Positions 1 through 8,892 of a stretch of DNA of 45,265 nt are shown piece by piece. The first letter of the stretch is position 1. Every line of letters starts with the position of its first letter. This DNA comes from an uncultured Clostridia bacterium. Its GTDB lineage: Bacteria; Bacillota; Clostridia; Lachnospirales; Anaerotignaceae. The notes under the pieces were generated by a model. The model saw only the letters and a list, made by a program, of their open reading frames with translations. It was not told the DNA's origin and did not search any database. The stretch covers positions 1-45,265 of the forward strand of contig CALWRF010000002.1 in assembly GCA_944383885.1 (NCBI GenBank), given 5' to 3'. A program made the position numbers and the translations under genes.

Positions 1-1
1 T

Positions 2-856
2 GAGGAGTTATGGAACGAGGCAAACAGAATTTATAAAATCCGAAGCGAAACTATCAAAAACAGACGCAGTTCATATAAGGAAGATAATCTTTTTACAGGA
101 AAGATTATATGTACAGATGACGGAAGCACCTATTGGCTAAAGCAGAGATATGACAGGAATGGAAATAACAATTCAAGGTGGGTTTGCAGCAATAAGCTGA
201 AGCATGGAACGGCAAACTGCAAATCATTTGCTATAATGGAACGTGAGCTGTTAGATATTCTTGTGAGCATTTTAAAAGAGTTAAGCGGTAATTTTGATGA
301 GGTTATTGACAGGTTTATAAAAATATATGAAAAATCTTCTAAAACTGTAGACTACAGAAGTGAGATACAACAGCTGAATGAAGAAATTGACAAAATAAAC
401 CGCAAAAAGGATAAACTGCTGGAATATAATATTGACGGCAAAATTTCTGACTCAGAGTTTGTAAGGAGAAATGATTCTTTAAACGACAATTTAAAAGAAC
501 TGGAAACAGAAATTAATAAACTTAATGAGCAGCAGAATAACAACAGATTGCATCTTAATGAGATTTACGGCATAAAGAAGAACTTAACACGCTTCAGCGT
601 TATTGAGCGGGAAGATTTAACCCAAAATGTTATTAATCTTTTTGTTGATAAAATACTTGCAGAGCCAATAGATGAACATCACATGAATCTTAAAATCATT
701 CTTAATACCGGTGAAACACAAAGCAAATTGTATGAAAAAGCCGGAAATATTAATGAAAATGCTTGTGTCCGTTCGGGCTGCATGTTCAAAAAGATGATTG
801 AGGCTCAGGAAAAATTAATGGCTGACAAAGAGTCAGGCATGGGCTCTAACAGATAA
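2..856 (+). CDS. Large serine recombinase, C-terminal part (5' cut by window)
   Basis: The open frame runs in from the window edge without a start, so only the C-terminal part is visible. It begins with the end of the recombinase DNA-binding region, then a zinc-ribbon-like segment (about window codons 33-75), then a long charged coiled coil (about codons 115-180) and a basic tail. This order is typical of large serine integrases and transposon resolvases of ICEs, phages and Tn4451-type elements. The ribbon is odd: it reads C-T-D-D-G where the family usually has C-x-x-C-G, so one zinc-ligand cysteine is aspartate, while two later cysteines (WVC, ANC) remain. The catalytic domain lies outside the window. 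A hairpin terminator follows. It may mark the edge of an integrated element, but no att repeats can be tested here. Confidence 0.8.
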   Translation, partial: EELWNEANRIYKIRSETIKNRRSSYKEDNLFTGKIICTDDGSTYWLKQRYDRNGNNNSRWVCSNKLKHGTANCKSFAIMERELLDILVSILKELSGNFDEVIDRFIKIYEKSSKTVDYRSEIQQLNEEIDKINRKKDKLLEYNIDGKISDSEFVRRNDSLNDNLKELETEINKLNEQQNNNRLHLNEIYGIKKNLTRFSVIEREDLTQNVINLFVDKILAEPIDEHHMNLKIILNTGETQSKLYEKAGNINENACVRSGCMFKKMIEAQEKLMADKESGMGSNR

Positions 857-903
857 TCATATCTGTAAAAATAAGAATTAAATATTCAGGCTTAATTTAT
901 GTG

Positions 904-950
904 TACCGCCGTTATGCCGTTAATCAAAGGGCATTTCGGCGGTATTATTT
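904..950 (+). terminator. Rho-independent terminator after the recombinase gene
   Basis: TACCGCCG (904-911) pairs with CGGCGGTA (937-944). An inner ATGCC/GGCAT helix extends the stem, and a T-rich run follows. Confidence 0.75.
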
Positions 951-1053
951 ATTTTAAACATAGGATTTATACTGTATTATATAGCCATTGAAAATAATCC
1001 ATTTGTGTGTTAATGTAAAACAGTAAGCAGTTTTAACATATAAAGGAGGATTT

Positions 1054-1893
1054 ATGGCTGTAAAAAGGGAAAAGAAAAACGAAAAATTAATAGATACTAT
1101 TAAGCAGTCACCAAAAGTAAGGCGAAGACTTACAATACGTGGAGTTTTATCATTTTTTATAGTTATGACTCTTGTGCGCTCAGTTTTTGCCGGAAGGTAT
1201 GAAAATGTTTTTGTATGCCTGCTTTCACTTATGCTTTTCTGTATGCCTATGATACTTGAAAAAAGGCTTTCAATAGACATACCTCCTGTTATGGAGGCTA
1301 TAATTTACTGTTTTATATTTGCCGCTGAAATTTTAGGCGAAATAAACTCTTTCTACACAATTATACCGGGCTGGGATACAATGCTTCATACATTAAACGG
1401 GTTTCTTGTAGCGGCTGTAGGATTTTCACTTGTTGACCTTTTTAACAGAAGTGAAAGAATGACTTTTAAGCTTTCGCCGCTTTTTCTTGCGCTGGTAGCT
1501 TTCTGTTTTTCAATGACTGTAGGAGTGCTCTGGGAGTTTTTTGAGTTCGGCATGGACAGTTTTTTTGGTACAGATATGCAGAAGGATTTTATTATTGACA
1601 CAATCCATTCCGTTACATTAAATCCTGACGGACTTAATAATGTAGTAACAGAAAAAATAACGAGTCTTGTTGTAAACGGGGAGGACTGGATGGAATTTCC
1701 CGGCGGATACATAGATATAGGCATTATAGACACTATGAAAGACCTTTTGGTAAATTTTGCAGGTGCGGTTGTGTTTTCCGCAATAGGTTTTTTCTATGTT
1801 AAAAACAGGGGCAAAGGCCGTTTGGCGCCTCTTCTTATACCGGTTGTGCTTGATGAAGATAGTAAGGAAGAAACAGACAAAAAGTTAAAATAA
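1054..1893 (+). CDS. Polytopic membrane protein, YjdF/DUF2238-like
   Basis: 279-residue integral membrane protein of unknown function. A basic N-terminus (about residues 1-27) is followed by roughly five or six hydrophobic segments. Two motifs stand out: WDTMLHTLNG (about 109-118) and GVLWEFFEFGMD (about 155-166). These resemble the W-D-x-x-L-H and L-W-E-x-x-E-x signatures of the small YjdF/DUF2238 family; the assignment is by motif only. A last hydrophobic helix precedes a charged tail. AAAGGAGG sits about 6 bases before the ATG, so the start is secure. It is monocistronic, with terminators before and after it. The conserved His/Glu/Asp in membrane-edge positions could bind a metal, which is speculation. 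Confidence 0.6.
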   Translation: MAVKREKKNEKLIDTIKQSPKVRRRLTIRGVLSFFIVMTLVRSVFAGRYENVFVCLLSLMLFCMPMILEKRLSIDIPPVMEAIIYCFIFAAEILGEINSFYTIIPGWDTMLHTLNGFLVAAVGFSLVDLFNRSERMTFKLSPLFLALVAFCFSMTVGVLWEFFEFGMDSFFGTDMQKDFIIDTIHSVTLNPDGLNNVVTEKITSLVVNGEDWMEFPGGYIDIGIIDTMKDLLVNFAGAVVFSAIGFFYVKNRGKGRLAPLLIPVVLDEDSKEETDKKLK

Positions 1894-1953
1894 ATAGTTA
1901 TAAGCATTATAAAATAATAAATATTTTTAAGCGCATAAATTTAACTGTATTTT

Positions 1954-2004
1954 GCTCTCTGCCATGGAAATATTTTGCTTACTGTTCCATGGCAGAGCTT
2001 TTTA
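1954..2004 (+). terminator. Terminator between the membrane protein gene and ruvA
   Basis: The left arm at 1954-1969 and the right arm at 1985-1998 share GCTCTGCCATGGAA in inverted form, with a two-base bulge in the left arm. A TTTTTAT run follows. Confidence 0.75.
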
Positions 2005-2075
2005 TATAATTTAATATGCAGCAGATGTCTGTTTATGGTAAAATAGAAGTGCTCTATATTAGAAAGGACGATTTT

Positions 2076-2687
2076 ATGATTTCTTATATAAAAGGAACGC
2101 TTGAGGATATATCCGAAACAGGTGTTGTTATTGAGGCAGGCGGCTTAGGTTATTTTGTGTCTATGCCGCCATCTTTTACCGTTAAATACAAGCTTCATAC
2201 AGAGGTAAAGATTTTTACATATATGAGCGTTAAAGAGGACGGCATATCCCTTTTCGGCTTTGAGAATAAAAAACAGCTCCAGCTCTTTAAAAGGCTTACT
2301 TCTGTTTCCGGCGTAGGCGGAAAATCAGCTTTAGCGCTTTTAGGAAGCGCCAGTGTAAATGAGATTACAACAGCTATAATAGCAAATGATGTTAATATGA
2401 TTTGCAGAGCGCCCGGACTTGGCAAAAAGACAGCCCAGAGGATAATACTTGAGCTTAAAGACAAAATATCAACAGAGGAGCTTTCTAACGCAATAAGCGG
2501 CGAAATAACAGGCGAAGCAGGTCAAAGCGCTGTTTTGACAGACAGCAGGAGCGAGGCTCTTGAAGCCATGATTGTATTGGGTTATGGCAGAAGCGAGGCT
2601 CTTAAGGCGCTTTCTGATGTGTATTCGCCTGAAGACGATACGTCAGGGCTTTTAAAAAAAGCGCTTAAAAAAATTTCCCAGAAATAA
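2076..2687 (+). CDS. ruvA: Holliday junction branch migration protein RuvA
   Basis: RuvA forms the tetrameric DNA-binding core of the RuvAB branch migration machine that processes Holliday junctions. The 203-residue product starts MISYIKGTLE, as RuvA proteins do. The ATG at 2076 follows AGAAAGGA with good spacing, so it is preferred to an in-frame ATG 60 bases upstream. Residues 1-62 form the OB-fold domain. Two helix-hairpin-helix motifs lie at about 75-90 (SVSGVGGKSA) and 110-125 (CRAPGLGKKTAQR). Residues 155-203 form the mobile domain III that contacts RuvB. The length is normal. ruvB starts 15 bases downstream, the usual operon. ruvC is not seen. Confidence 0.96.
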   Translation: MISYIKGTLEDISETGVVIEAGGLGYFVSMPPSFTVKYKLHTEVKIFTYMSVKEDGISLFGFENKKQLQLFKRLTSVSGVGGKSALALLGSASVNEITTAIIANDVNMICRAPGLGKKTAQRIILELKDKISTEELSNAISGEITGEAGQSAVLTDSRSEALEAMIVLGYGRSEALKALSDVYSPEDDTSGLLKKALKKISQK

Positions 2688-2702
2688 TCAGGCGGTGGTT
2701 GC

Positions 2703-3737
2703 ATGCAGGAGAGAATTATAACGTCGGGCTTTAAGGCTGAGGATATGGAGCTTGAGCCTAAACTGCGTCCCGATAATTTAGAAAATTACATAGGTCAGGA
2801 AAGTGTAAAAAACAACATGAAAGTATTTATTGAGGCGGCTAAAAAAAGAGGCGAGCCACTGGATCATGTGCTCCTTTATGGCCCTCCGGGACTTGGAAAA
2901 ACAACACTTTCAAACATTATAGCCAACGAAATGGGTGTTAATATTAAAACAACATCAGGCCCGGCTATAGAGCGTCCCGGGGATATGGCGGCTGTTTTAA
3001 GCGGTCTTGAAGAAGGCGACATACTTTTTGTAGATGAAATACACAGGCTCAACCGTATTATAGAAGAAATACTTTATCCGGCTATGGAGGACTTTGTTAT
3101 TGATATTGTAATAGGCAAAGGTCCGGGAGCCAGAAGTGTAAGGATTGATTTGCCTAAGTTTACTCTAATAGGTGCCACAACACGAATAGGCCTTCTTACG
3201 GCACCTTTACGTGACAGATTTGGTGTTATACAGCGTCTTGAGCCGTACAGTGTTGATAACCTTAAAACAATTATAAAGCGTTCAGCGGGAGTATTGGATA
3301 TAGAAATTGATGACGGCGGTGCAGAGGAAATAGCAAGACGCTCAAGAGGTACACCGAGAATAGCCAACAGGCTTTTAAAAAGAGTCCGGGATTTTGCACA
3401 GGTAAGTTTTGACGGTGTAATTACCCATGAAGTGGCAAATAAGGCCCTTAACAGGCTTGATGTAGACAAAATGGGTCTTGATTTAACCGACAGAAAAATG
3501 CTTCTTGCCATGATAGAGAAATTCGGCGGCCGTCCAGTAGGTGTTGACACTCTTGCTGTGTATATAGGCGAGGAAGCCGAAACAATAGAAGATGTTTATG
3601 AGCCGTATCTTATTCAGCTGGGGTATATACAAAGAACACCAAGAGGCAGAATAGTTACAAAAAGCGGCTATGAGCATTTTGGCTTTAAGTACCCTTATGA
3701 TAAAGACAGCCGTCAGATAAAAATACAGGGTCTGTAA
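2703..3737 (+). CDS. ruvB: Holliday junction DNA helicase motor RuvB
   Basis: RuvB is the hexameric AAA+ ATPase that pumps DNA through the RuvA-bound junction. The 344-residue product has Walker [10 protein letters not shown] (60-68), Walker B LFVDEIHR (108-115), a sensor-1 segment GATTRIG (from about 157) with the arginine-finger region LRDRFG soon after, and a C-terminal winged helix (about 270-335). All key residues are present. The start ATG at 2703 follows a GGCGGTGG-type ribosome site. It is the last gene of the ruvAB operon; a bidirectional terminator separates it from the opposing MerR gene. Confidence 0.97.
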   Translation: MQERIITSGFKAEDMELEPKLRPDNLENYIGQESVKNNMKVFIEAAKKRGEPLDHVLLYGPPGLGKTTLSNIIANEMGVNIKTTSGPAIERPGDMAAVLSGLEEGDILFVDEIHRLNRIIEEILYPAMEDFVIDIVIGKGPGARSVRIDLPKFTLIGATTRIGLLTAPLRDRFGVIQRLEPYSVDNLKTIIKRSAGVLDIEIDDGGAEEIARRSRGTPRIANRLLKRVRDFAQVSFDGVITHEVANKALNRLDVDKMGLDLTDRKMLLAMIEKFGGRPVGVDTLAVYIGEEAETIEDVYEPYLIQLGYIQRTPRGRIVTKSGYEHFGFKYPYDKDSRQIKIQGL

Positions 3738-3790
3738 TTAATTTTTTATACTGAAGTTTTGGATAGCAAGGCGGTTATAAGTAAGTTTAG

Positions 3791-3823
3791 AAGTTATAAA
3801 AAAGTTATAAAAAAGATATAAAG
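3791..3823. repeat. Tandem 11-bp A+T repeat (site 1)
   Basis: Two exact copies of AAGTTATAAAA (3791-3801, 3802-3812) are followed by a degenerate third copy. The same unit is repeated at 14761 and 20934, each time just 3' of a gene. Confidence 0.7.
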
Positions 3824-3866
3824 TAAGTTAAGGAAAAGCTGCGCCATAAAAGCTTATAATAAATAA

Positions 3867-3915
3867 AACAGCCGTTTGGCAGTAAATGCTGCAAAGCGGC
3901 TGTTTCTGTTTTATT
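3867..3915. terminator. Bidirectional terminator, ruvB / MerR gene
   Basis: AAACAGCCG (3867-3875) pairs with CGGCTGTTT (3897-3905), and an inner TTTG/CAAA plus CAG/CTG helix extends the stem. T-rich runs on both strands serve the converging ruvB and MerR genes. Confidence 0.8.
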
Positions 3916-4714
3916 CCTGAGGAATAAGCATTTGAATTTCGTAAATGCATCTGGAATAATCGTATAGATTGTCTTCGTATTCATTAGCAAGCACTACAGG
4001 CGGCTTCTTTTTGCCGCTGAAGAACAGCTTTGCAAAATACGGATTCCAAGTGTCGGAGAGTATTCTTGCTTTAAAGCAAAGATAATCTCCTTCTGGTATT
4101 TCTATAATATTATCGGATTTAAAATCAGGCGGTTCTTTTATAAACATACCCAGATACTTTCGGTTAAGATTGCACTCTATAAGGTCGTTATAATCAAGTA
4201 TAAGTGAAAACTGACGAACATATTTAAGAGAGCGGAATTTTTCGCTGTTTTTAATGGCATGCAGTGCAATATGCACCTCTTCATTGCTTCTTCCATCGTA
4301 AGGAGTAGCAACAAGATAGCGCTTTTCAATATGAAGGCTGTAGAAATTATCGTTTAAACTGTCTTCATTTACATAAGTAAAATAATTTTTATACCATTCA
4401 ATGCTGTCTATAACGTCTTGAAGACGGCTTATTTCATCAAAACAGCGCTGTTTATGGGTATCAAGCAATTCAACCAGCTCTTTTATGTCGTTATTCTGTA
4501 TTACAGACTTGATTTCTTCAAGGCTAAGGCCTAATTTCTGAAGATACTTAATCCTATCTATAATATGAAGCTGATTAACGGAATAATAGCGGTAGCCTGT
4601 AGCCGGGTTTGTGTATTTAGGATGCAGAAGATCAATACTGCTGTAGTACCTGAGAGTTTGTATGGAAACACCCATTATTTTGGCAACTTCACCTATAGAA
4701 TATAAATCTTTCAA
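3911..4714 (-). CDS. MerR-family transcriptional activator with GyrI-like effector domain
   Basis: 267-residue regulator of the BmrR/BltR type. The winged HTH covers residues 1-70, starting MKDLYSIGEVAK, with the wing TGYRYYS at 39-45. A dimerisation helix spans about 75-110. The C-terminal 150 residues look like a ligand-binding (GyrI/AraC effector) domain. The TTG at 4714 is chosen because AAGGAGGGG lies 8 bases upstream and the HTH begins at once; a longer frame to 4789 lacks such a site. MerR activators act on promoters with 19-bp spacers, and exactly such promoters precede the PLP enzyme, deacylase and AGCS genes nearby. It is therefore the likely activator of that regulon (inference); its ligand is unknown. 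Confidence 0.88.
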   Translation of the reverse strand: MKDLYSIGEVAKIMGVSIQTLRYYSSIDLLHPKYTNPATGYRYYSVNQLHIIDRIKYLQKLGLSLEEIKSVIQNNDIKELVELLDTHKQRCFDEISRLQDVIDSIEWYKNYFTYVNEDSLNDNFYSLHIEKRYLVATPYDGRSNEEVHIALHAIKNSEKFRSLKYVRQFSLILDYNDLIECNLNRKYLGMFIKEPPDFKSDNIIEIPEGDYLCFKARILSDTWNPYFAKLFFSGKKKPPVVLANEYEDNLYDYSRCIYEIQMLIPQE

Positions 4715-4881
4715 TCGCGAACCCCTCCTTCCACTGCGGCAGTTTGTATTTGTATAATATAAATATAATAAAAGCAATTTTTGCCGCATTTTATAATTTA
4801 ATTTGTGTCTATTGTATATTGTATTAAAATGTAAAATACAAATAAACGCTCTATAAACTAACTAAAAGCTAAGATGTGGAG

Positions 4882-5544
4882 TTATTCTACAATTATTTTT
4901 TCTATATTCTCGGCTTTGGCATATTTTTTGATATATTCTTCTGCCTTTGTTATAAGTGCATTTACATCTTCGTCATCTGTGAAAACATAAATAAGAGTAA
5001 CGATATTTTTAGAATTAAGAGTTATCATGGCTTTTTCGGAATCGCTTGTAGGACTGCCGAAAGGCCCGTCGTTGTCACAGAGCACAGGAAGGTTTTCGAT
5101 ATTAACGCTGTCCTTACCTATGCCTTTATAGCTTTGGCCTGATTTACCAAGATTAAGAGTTATGTCGCCGTTTATATTGTCAATATCGTATGAACCAACG
5201 GAAAAACCGCTTTCTACAGATATAAGGTTATTTGTATCAACTACTGTATTTATTCTATATAAGTCCTTACCCTGTTTAATGCGGCGGATGAGAGCCTCAG
5301 ATGAAACTCTGTATCTTCCCGGGTCTTTACCAAATGCCTTATAGGCCTTTCTTGAGGAAGCTACATTTTTTATTTCCGTAACATTTTTTGTTTCAAGCTC
5401 ATTTTGAACGGCAGGTATAATTTTTTCTTCCATGTACTGCCATAAATCGGCATTTTCTTCTTTAACTTCAACGCTGTATTTAAGTACAGCCAATTTAGTA
5501 CAAGGAACTTTTTCTTTAATTTCGCTGCTTATGGATATATTCAT
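4882..5544 (-). CDS. Stand-alone B3/B4 (PheRS editing-like) domain protein
   Basis: 220-residue cytosolic protein of the B3/B4 domain family (COG3382), related to the editing module of phenylalanyl-tRNA synthetase beta subunit. Recognition rests on the segment KAYKAFGKDPGRYRVSSEAL (about 68-87), the conserved VVDTNNLISV (101-110) and GSYDID (117-122) region, and the acidic CDNDGPFGSPTSDS stretch (about 156-169). In PheRS this fold hydrolyses mischarged Tyr-tRNA; free-standing members have no settled function. TAGGGGG precedes the ATG. It lies on the same strand as, and upstream of, the MerR gene (168 bases apart) and downstream of the PLP enzyme gene, but has its own promoter. Trans-editing is possible but not shown. 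Confidence 0.8.
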   Translation of the reverse strand: MNISISSEIKEKVPCTKLAVLKYSVEVKEENADLWQYMEEKIIPAVQNELETKNVTEIKNVASSRKAYKAFGKDPGRYRVSSEALIRRIKQGKDLYRINTVVDTNNLISVESGFSVGSYDIDNINGDITLNLGKSGQSYKGIGKDSVNIENLPVLCDNDGPFGSPTSDSEKAMITLNSKNIVTLIYVFTDDEDVNALITKAEEYIKKYAKAENIEKIIVE

Positions 5545-5569
5545 TTGTCATTCCCCCTAAATATCTATC

Positions 5570-5598
5570 ATTTTACAATATTATCAGCCATTGTGCAA
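5570..5598 (-). promoter_or_regulatory. Predicted SigA promoter for the B3/B4 gene
   Basis: On the minus strand, TTGCAC (5598-5593), a 17-base spacer and TAAAAT (5575-5570). It sits about 25 bases upstream of the gene start. Confidence 0.5.
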
Positions 5599-5610
5599 AG
5601 GTTTTTTTCC

Positions 5611-5641
5611 CAAAAAAAAGGACGGAGCAAATCCGTCCTTT
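5611..5641 (-). terminator. Terminator of the first PLP enzyme gene
   Basis: Read on the minus strand, AAGGACGGA and its complement form a stem with a five-base loop, followed by a run of eight T, 35 bases after the stop codon. Confidence 0.85.
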
Positions 5642-5675
5642 AAAATTATGTTTTGTTTAAGCTGTAAACTTAAAA

Positions 5676-6869
5676 TCAGTCTAAAGCTGTAAAAGCCTGT
5701 TTGAAGTCGTTGATAAGGTCCTGAGTATCCTCGATACCAACAGATACACGGAACATACCAGGTGTGATACCCATTTTTCTTCTGTCTGCATCTGGCATGT
5801 GGCTGTGTGAAGATGTGCATGGGTGGTTGAGTGTTGTTCTAAGACCGCCAAGAGTTGTAGCATAGTGAACATACTGAAGTTTAGCCATGAACTTGTCAAT
5901 CTTTGCTTCGTCTTCTGTGTTAAGGATAATGCTAAGCATACCGCTGATAGCTTCATCATCTGACCAGAGTTTCTTAGCAATTGCTCTCTGTGGGAAGCTG
6001 TCAAGTGATGGATGGTTAACTTTGATAACGTGTGGATCGCTCTCAAAGAATTTAGCAAGCTGAGCTGCGTTATACATCTGTCTTCTTACACGAAGGTGAA
6101 GTGTTTCAAGACCACGAATCATCATCCAGCATGGGAATGGATCAGCAGGTGTACCAAAGAGCATTCTCATTGGACGAACTGTTTCGATGATTTCTTTAGA
6201 AGCTGTCATGCAGCCAAGGATAGCATCTGAATGTCCGTTCATGAATTTTGTCATTGAAGAAATAACGATATCAGCGCCAAGTGTAAGAGGTTTGATGGAG
6301 AGTGCTGTTGTAAATGTGTTGTCCATCATAAGGAGAGCGCCGTTGTCATGAGCAAGTTTAGCAAACTCAGGAATATCAATAAGGTTCATTGTTGGGTTAG
6401 CGCAAACCTCAGCATAAATCATCTTTGTGTTAGGTTTGATAGCTGCTTTAACGTTTTCAATGTCATCCATGTTTACAAGTGTTGACTCAATGCCAAATCT
6501 TGAGAACATTTTGCCGAATACATCGAATGTTTCGCCGTAAATTCTGCTGTTGCAGATTACATGGTCTCCTGATTTAAGAAGTGAACCTATTGTTGTGGAG
6601 ATAGAAGCCATACCTGATGAGAAAATAAGTGTGTCTTTATCTTCAAGACCAGGAGCTTCAAGAGCTGTAACCTGAGAAGCAAGAACATCACGGTCAGGGT
6701 TGTTTGTTCTGATGTATGTATAGCCCTGTGCATAAGCTTCTTTGATTTCTGAAAGTGTGTTAGCTGTGAAAGCTGTTGCTGTATAAAGAGGGAAAGCTTC
6801 TGGTTTTAATAAGTTGCAAGCTCCATCTTTATATTTTCTTGTGTAGAGAAGTTCTGTTTCAAGTGACAT
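5676..6869 (-). CDS. PLP-dependent Cys/Met-metabolism lyase, methionine gamma-lyase-like (copy 1)
   Basis: 397-residue fold-type I PLP enzyme of the cystathionine/methionine gamma-lyase family. The PLP lysine is K208 in SSMTKFMNGHSD. The phosphate-binding Tyr/Arg pair is Y52/R54 in YTYIRTNNPD, the stacking tyrosine is Y111, and the substrate-carboxylate arginine is R374 in MFRVSVGIED. Two pocket positions are unusual: E113 where methionine gamma-lyases have Cys (YGCT), and R344 in LGGLRTT where the family has Glu (LGG-x-E-S/T). The reaction is probably beta/gamma-elimination or replacement on a substituted amino acid, substrate open. The gene has a 142-base leader, a MerR-type promoter and its own terminator. 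The paralogue at 8893 shares the odd residues. Confidence 0.88.
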   Translation of the reverse strand: MSLETELLYTRKYKDGACNLLKPEAFPLYTATAFTANTLSEIKEAYAQGYTYIRTNNPDRDVLASQVTALEAPGLEDKDTLIFSSGMASISTTIGSLLKSGDHVICNSRIYGETFDVFGKMFSRFGIESTLVNMDDIENVKAAIKPNTKMIYAEVCANPTMNLIDIPEFAKLAHDNGALLMMDNTFTTALSIKPLTLGADIVISSMTKFMNGHSDAILGCMTASKEIIETVRPMRMLFGTPADPFPCWMMIRGLETLHLRVRRQMYNAAQLAKFFESDPHVIKVNHPSLDSFPQRAIAKKLWSDDEAISGMLSIILNTEDEAKIDKFMAKLQYVHYATTLGGLRTTLNHPCTSSHSHMPDADRRKMGITPGMFRVSVGIEDTQDLINDFKQAFTALD

Positions 6870-7010
6870 TAAATATTCCTCCCTTTTTAAAATAAGCCTT
6901 TAAAACTAAAACTTTTTTAACTTTTTTAATTGCGTTAAAATACTTCCAAGTAAATCTAAACCATTTCCAAAAAAGATATACCTGAAAGTCATTTTCCGCT
7001 GTACAAGGTC

Positions 7011-7041
7011 ATTGTATTATCTGTAGGTACAATAGAGTCAA
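7011..7041 (-). promoter_or_regulatory. MerR-type promoter of PLP enzyme copy 1
   Basis: On the minus strand, -35 TTGACT (7041-7036), a 19-base spacer and -10 TACAAT (7016-7011). The spacer begins CTATTG and contains CTACAG, matching the AGCS promoter at 11370. A 19-bp spacer is poor for SigA alone but is the hallmark of MerR-activated promoters. Confidence 0.7.
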
Positions 7042-7519
7042 TAGCAATTTTTAAAAAATTAATTTTAGGCGTATATAAAGGTAAGAATTTTTCATCTGAA
7101 AATTTTTCTGCATAAGTAAAATCTACCCACTGTAAGAAATATTAAAAAAATTAATGGTCTATAAGTTTTTTTGTGGATGAAACTTAAAATTTATAGTAAA
7201 AATTTACGTTGCGTATCGTGGTAAAAAAATTACAAAATACCATATAAGATATAAAAAATGGTGAAATAAATTAATATTTGCACAAATTGAGGAGAAAATT
7301 ACAAAAAGTGCCTAATTGTGGTCTGAGAATTTTTTTTACTTTATTGTTAGTCATAATGATTAAATTGACTTTCGTTAAATATTTCAAATTTTTAATAAAA
7401 TATACATATTGCACAATAATTCTTTAAGAAAATAAATTTTGAGCAATATTTTAAAGTTAAAATCAACACATTTTGGATTGCATAATATGCTTATTAGTTA
7501 AAAATGGTGGTTTTTTTCC

Positions 7520-7550
7520 TTGACTATATAGTCACAATAGGGTTTATCAT
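7520..7550 (+). promoter_or_regulatory. MerR-type promoter of the deacylase gene
   Basis: -35 TTGACT (7520-7525), a 19-base spacer (7526-7544) and -10 TATCAT (7545-7550). The imperfect dyad ACTATATA...AATAGGGT spans the spacer. The AGGGTTTA end is the same as in the promoter at 11370. Confidence 0.7.
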
Positions 7551-7694
7551 CGAATTGTAGGTTACAGCGGCTTACATAATACAAGTCAAATCAAATGGGA
7601 TAATTTGTCTTTTGTTACTGTAGGCAGCATTTAAACTAATTTTTACCTTATAATTACGTTGTTTTACTAAAGATGATGAGAAGGAGGATGACAC

Positions 7695-8654
7695 ATGAAA
7701 AACAGTGTTACTTATGGTGGCATTACAGTGGCATCAGGCGAAAAGGTATCTCAATATGTTACAGTTGCAGGTACTGATTACAAGTTTCCTATTACTATTA
7801 TTAACGGTAAAGAAGATGGAAAGACAATATTAGCTTCCGCTGGTATTCACGGCTGTGAATATCCGGGAATTCAGGCTATGGTTGAGCTTTCAAAAGAAAT
7901 TGACCCGGCAGATGTTTCAGGCGTTGTTATTCTTATGCACTGCATAAATATATCAGGCTTTGAAGAACGCCAGACATACGTTGTCCCAGACGACCCTGAG
8001 CGCAAAAACCTTAACAGGCTTTTCCCGGGAAATGCGGCTGGAACTTTAGCAGATAAAATCTGCGCTTTCCTTTCTGAAGAGTTTGTTGCAAAGAGCGATT
8101 TCCATGTTGACATTCACAGCGGAGATATGGTTGAAAAGCTTGATCCATGTATTATAGTTTGTGCTCCTAAGGAGTCTGAAAACAACGCTTTTGCCGGAGA
8201 AGCGGCTAAACACACAAGCTTTAAATACAGGCTTAACTCAGGCGGAAGAACAGAATTTTACAACTCATCATCAATAGATAGAAATGTGCCTTCTCTTTTA
8301 TTTGAAAGGGGAGCCCACGGCGACTGGACAAAGGAAGAGGTAGACGCTGACAAGAGCGATTTAATTAATATAATGAAATTTTTAAATATCCTTCCAGGCG
8401 AAGCTGAATTAAATAATGAGCAGGTATTTGTTAAAAGACATGAATGGGCAGAGGCTGAAGCTACCGGCTTATTGTATATGTTTGTAAAAGAGGGCGATGA
8501 CATTAAAGAAGGTCAGAAGCTTGCGGAAATATGCGATATGTTTGGCAATGTAATTAATGAGGTTTATGCTAAATTCGACGCGCATGTATTAATTATAGCT
8601 TCAACGCTTGCCATTAAAAAAGGCGATGACCTTATTACTTACGGGCAAAGCTGA
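7695..8654 (+). CDS. Aspartoacylase/succinylglutamate desuccinylase-family zinc deacylase
   Basis: 319-residue M14-like metallo-deacylase. Zinc ligands are predicted as H52 and E55 (GIHGCEYPG) and H141 (DIHSGD). NLNRLFPG (105-112) is the substrate-carboxylate Asn-Arg motif, and E204 in LLFERG is the likely catalytic glutamate. Residues 240-319 form the usual C-terminal beta domain. Relatives remove acyl groups from N-acyl amino acids (AstE, AspA, DoeB); which acyl amino acid is not readable. GAAGGAGG precedes the ATG. The gene has a MerR-type promoter and lies between two related PLP enzymes, so it may feed them a freed amino acid (inference). No signal peptide is seen; it should be cytosolic. 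Confidence 0.82.
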   Translation: MKNSVTYGGITVASGEKVSQYVTVAGTDYKFPITIINGKEDGKTILASAGIHGCEYPGIQAMVELSKEIDPADVSGVVILMHCINISGFEERQTYVVPDDPERKNLNRLFPGNAAGTLADKICAFLSEEFVAKSDFHVDIHSGDMVEKLDPCIIVCAPKESENNAFAGEAAKHTSFKYRLNSGGRTEFYNSSSIDRNVPSLLFERGAHGDWTKEEVDADKSDLINIMKFLNILPGEAELNNEQVFVKRHEWAEAEATGLLYMFVKEGDDIKEGQKLAEICDMFGNVINEVYAKFDAHVLIIASTLAIKKGDDLITYGQS

Positions 8655-8707
8655 TAAGTATTATAATTTTTGATAAATAACATAAGAAAAAAACAACTGA
8701 TATACAG

Positions 8708-8733
8708 ACAGCCGCTTTTTATATAACGGCTGT
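8708..8733 (+). other. Intercistronic hairpins, weak terminator
   Basis: ACAGCCG and CGGCTGT (8727-8733) form a stem, but no T run follows. A second hairpin CCGGCG/CGCCGG lies at 8822-8842. Together they may stabilise or attenuate read-through from the deacylase gene into the PLP enzyme gene 238 bases on. Confidence 0.4.
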
Positions 8734-8892
8734 AAATAATAAACTGAAAATACAAAAGAAAAAACGATTAATATTCGGAATATACATAAGATAAGGTTCA
8801 ATAAAAATTATGTTAATAACTCCGGCGCTGAATAAACGCCGGGTTACAATAATCAATATCGCAAAATAACAAATTTACGGGGGGAATAAAAA

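Larger units (their letters stand above)
6870..7694. other. 825-base AT-rich intergenic region with divergent promoters
   Basis: No convincing gene on either strand. It holds two divergent MerR-type promoters (7011-7041 minus, 7520-7550 plus) separated by about 480 bases of very AT-rich DNA, plus leaders of about 142-144 bases for each flanking gene. Nothing else is recognised in the middle. Confidence 0.7.

Noticed and set aside
6870..7694. SAM riboswitch or T-box for the PLP lyases
   Set aside because: Neither conserved core nor a leader terminator could be found; promoters fit MerR control instead.
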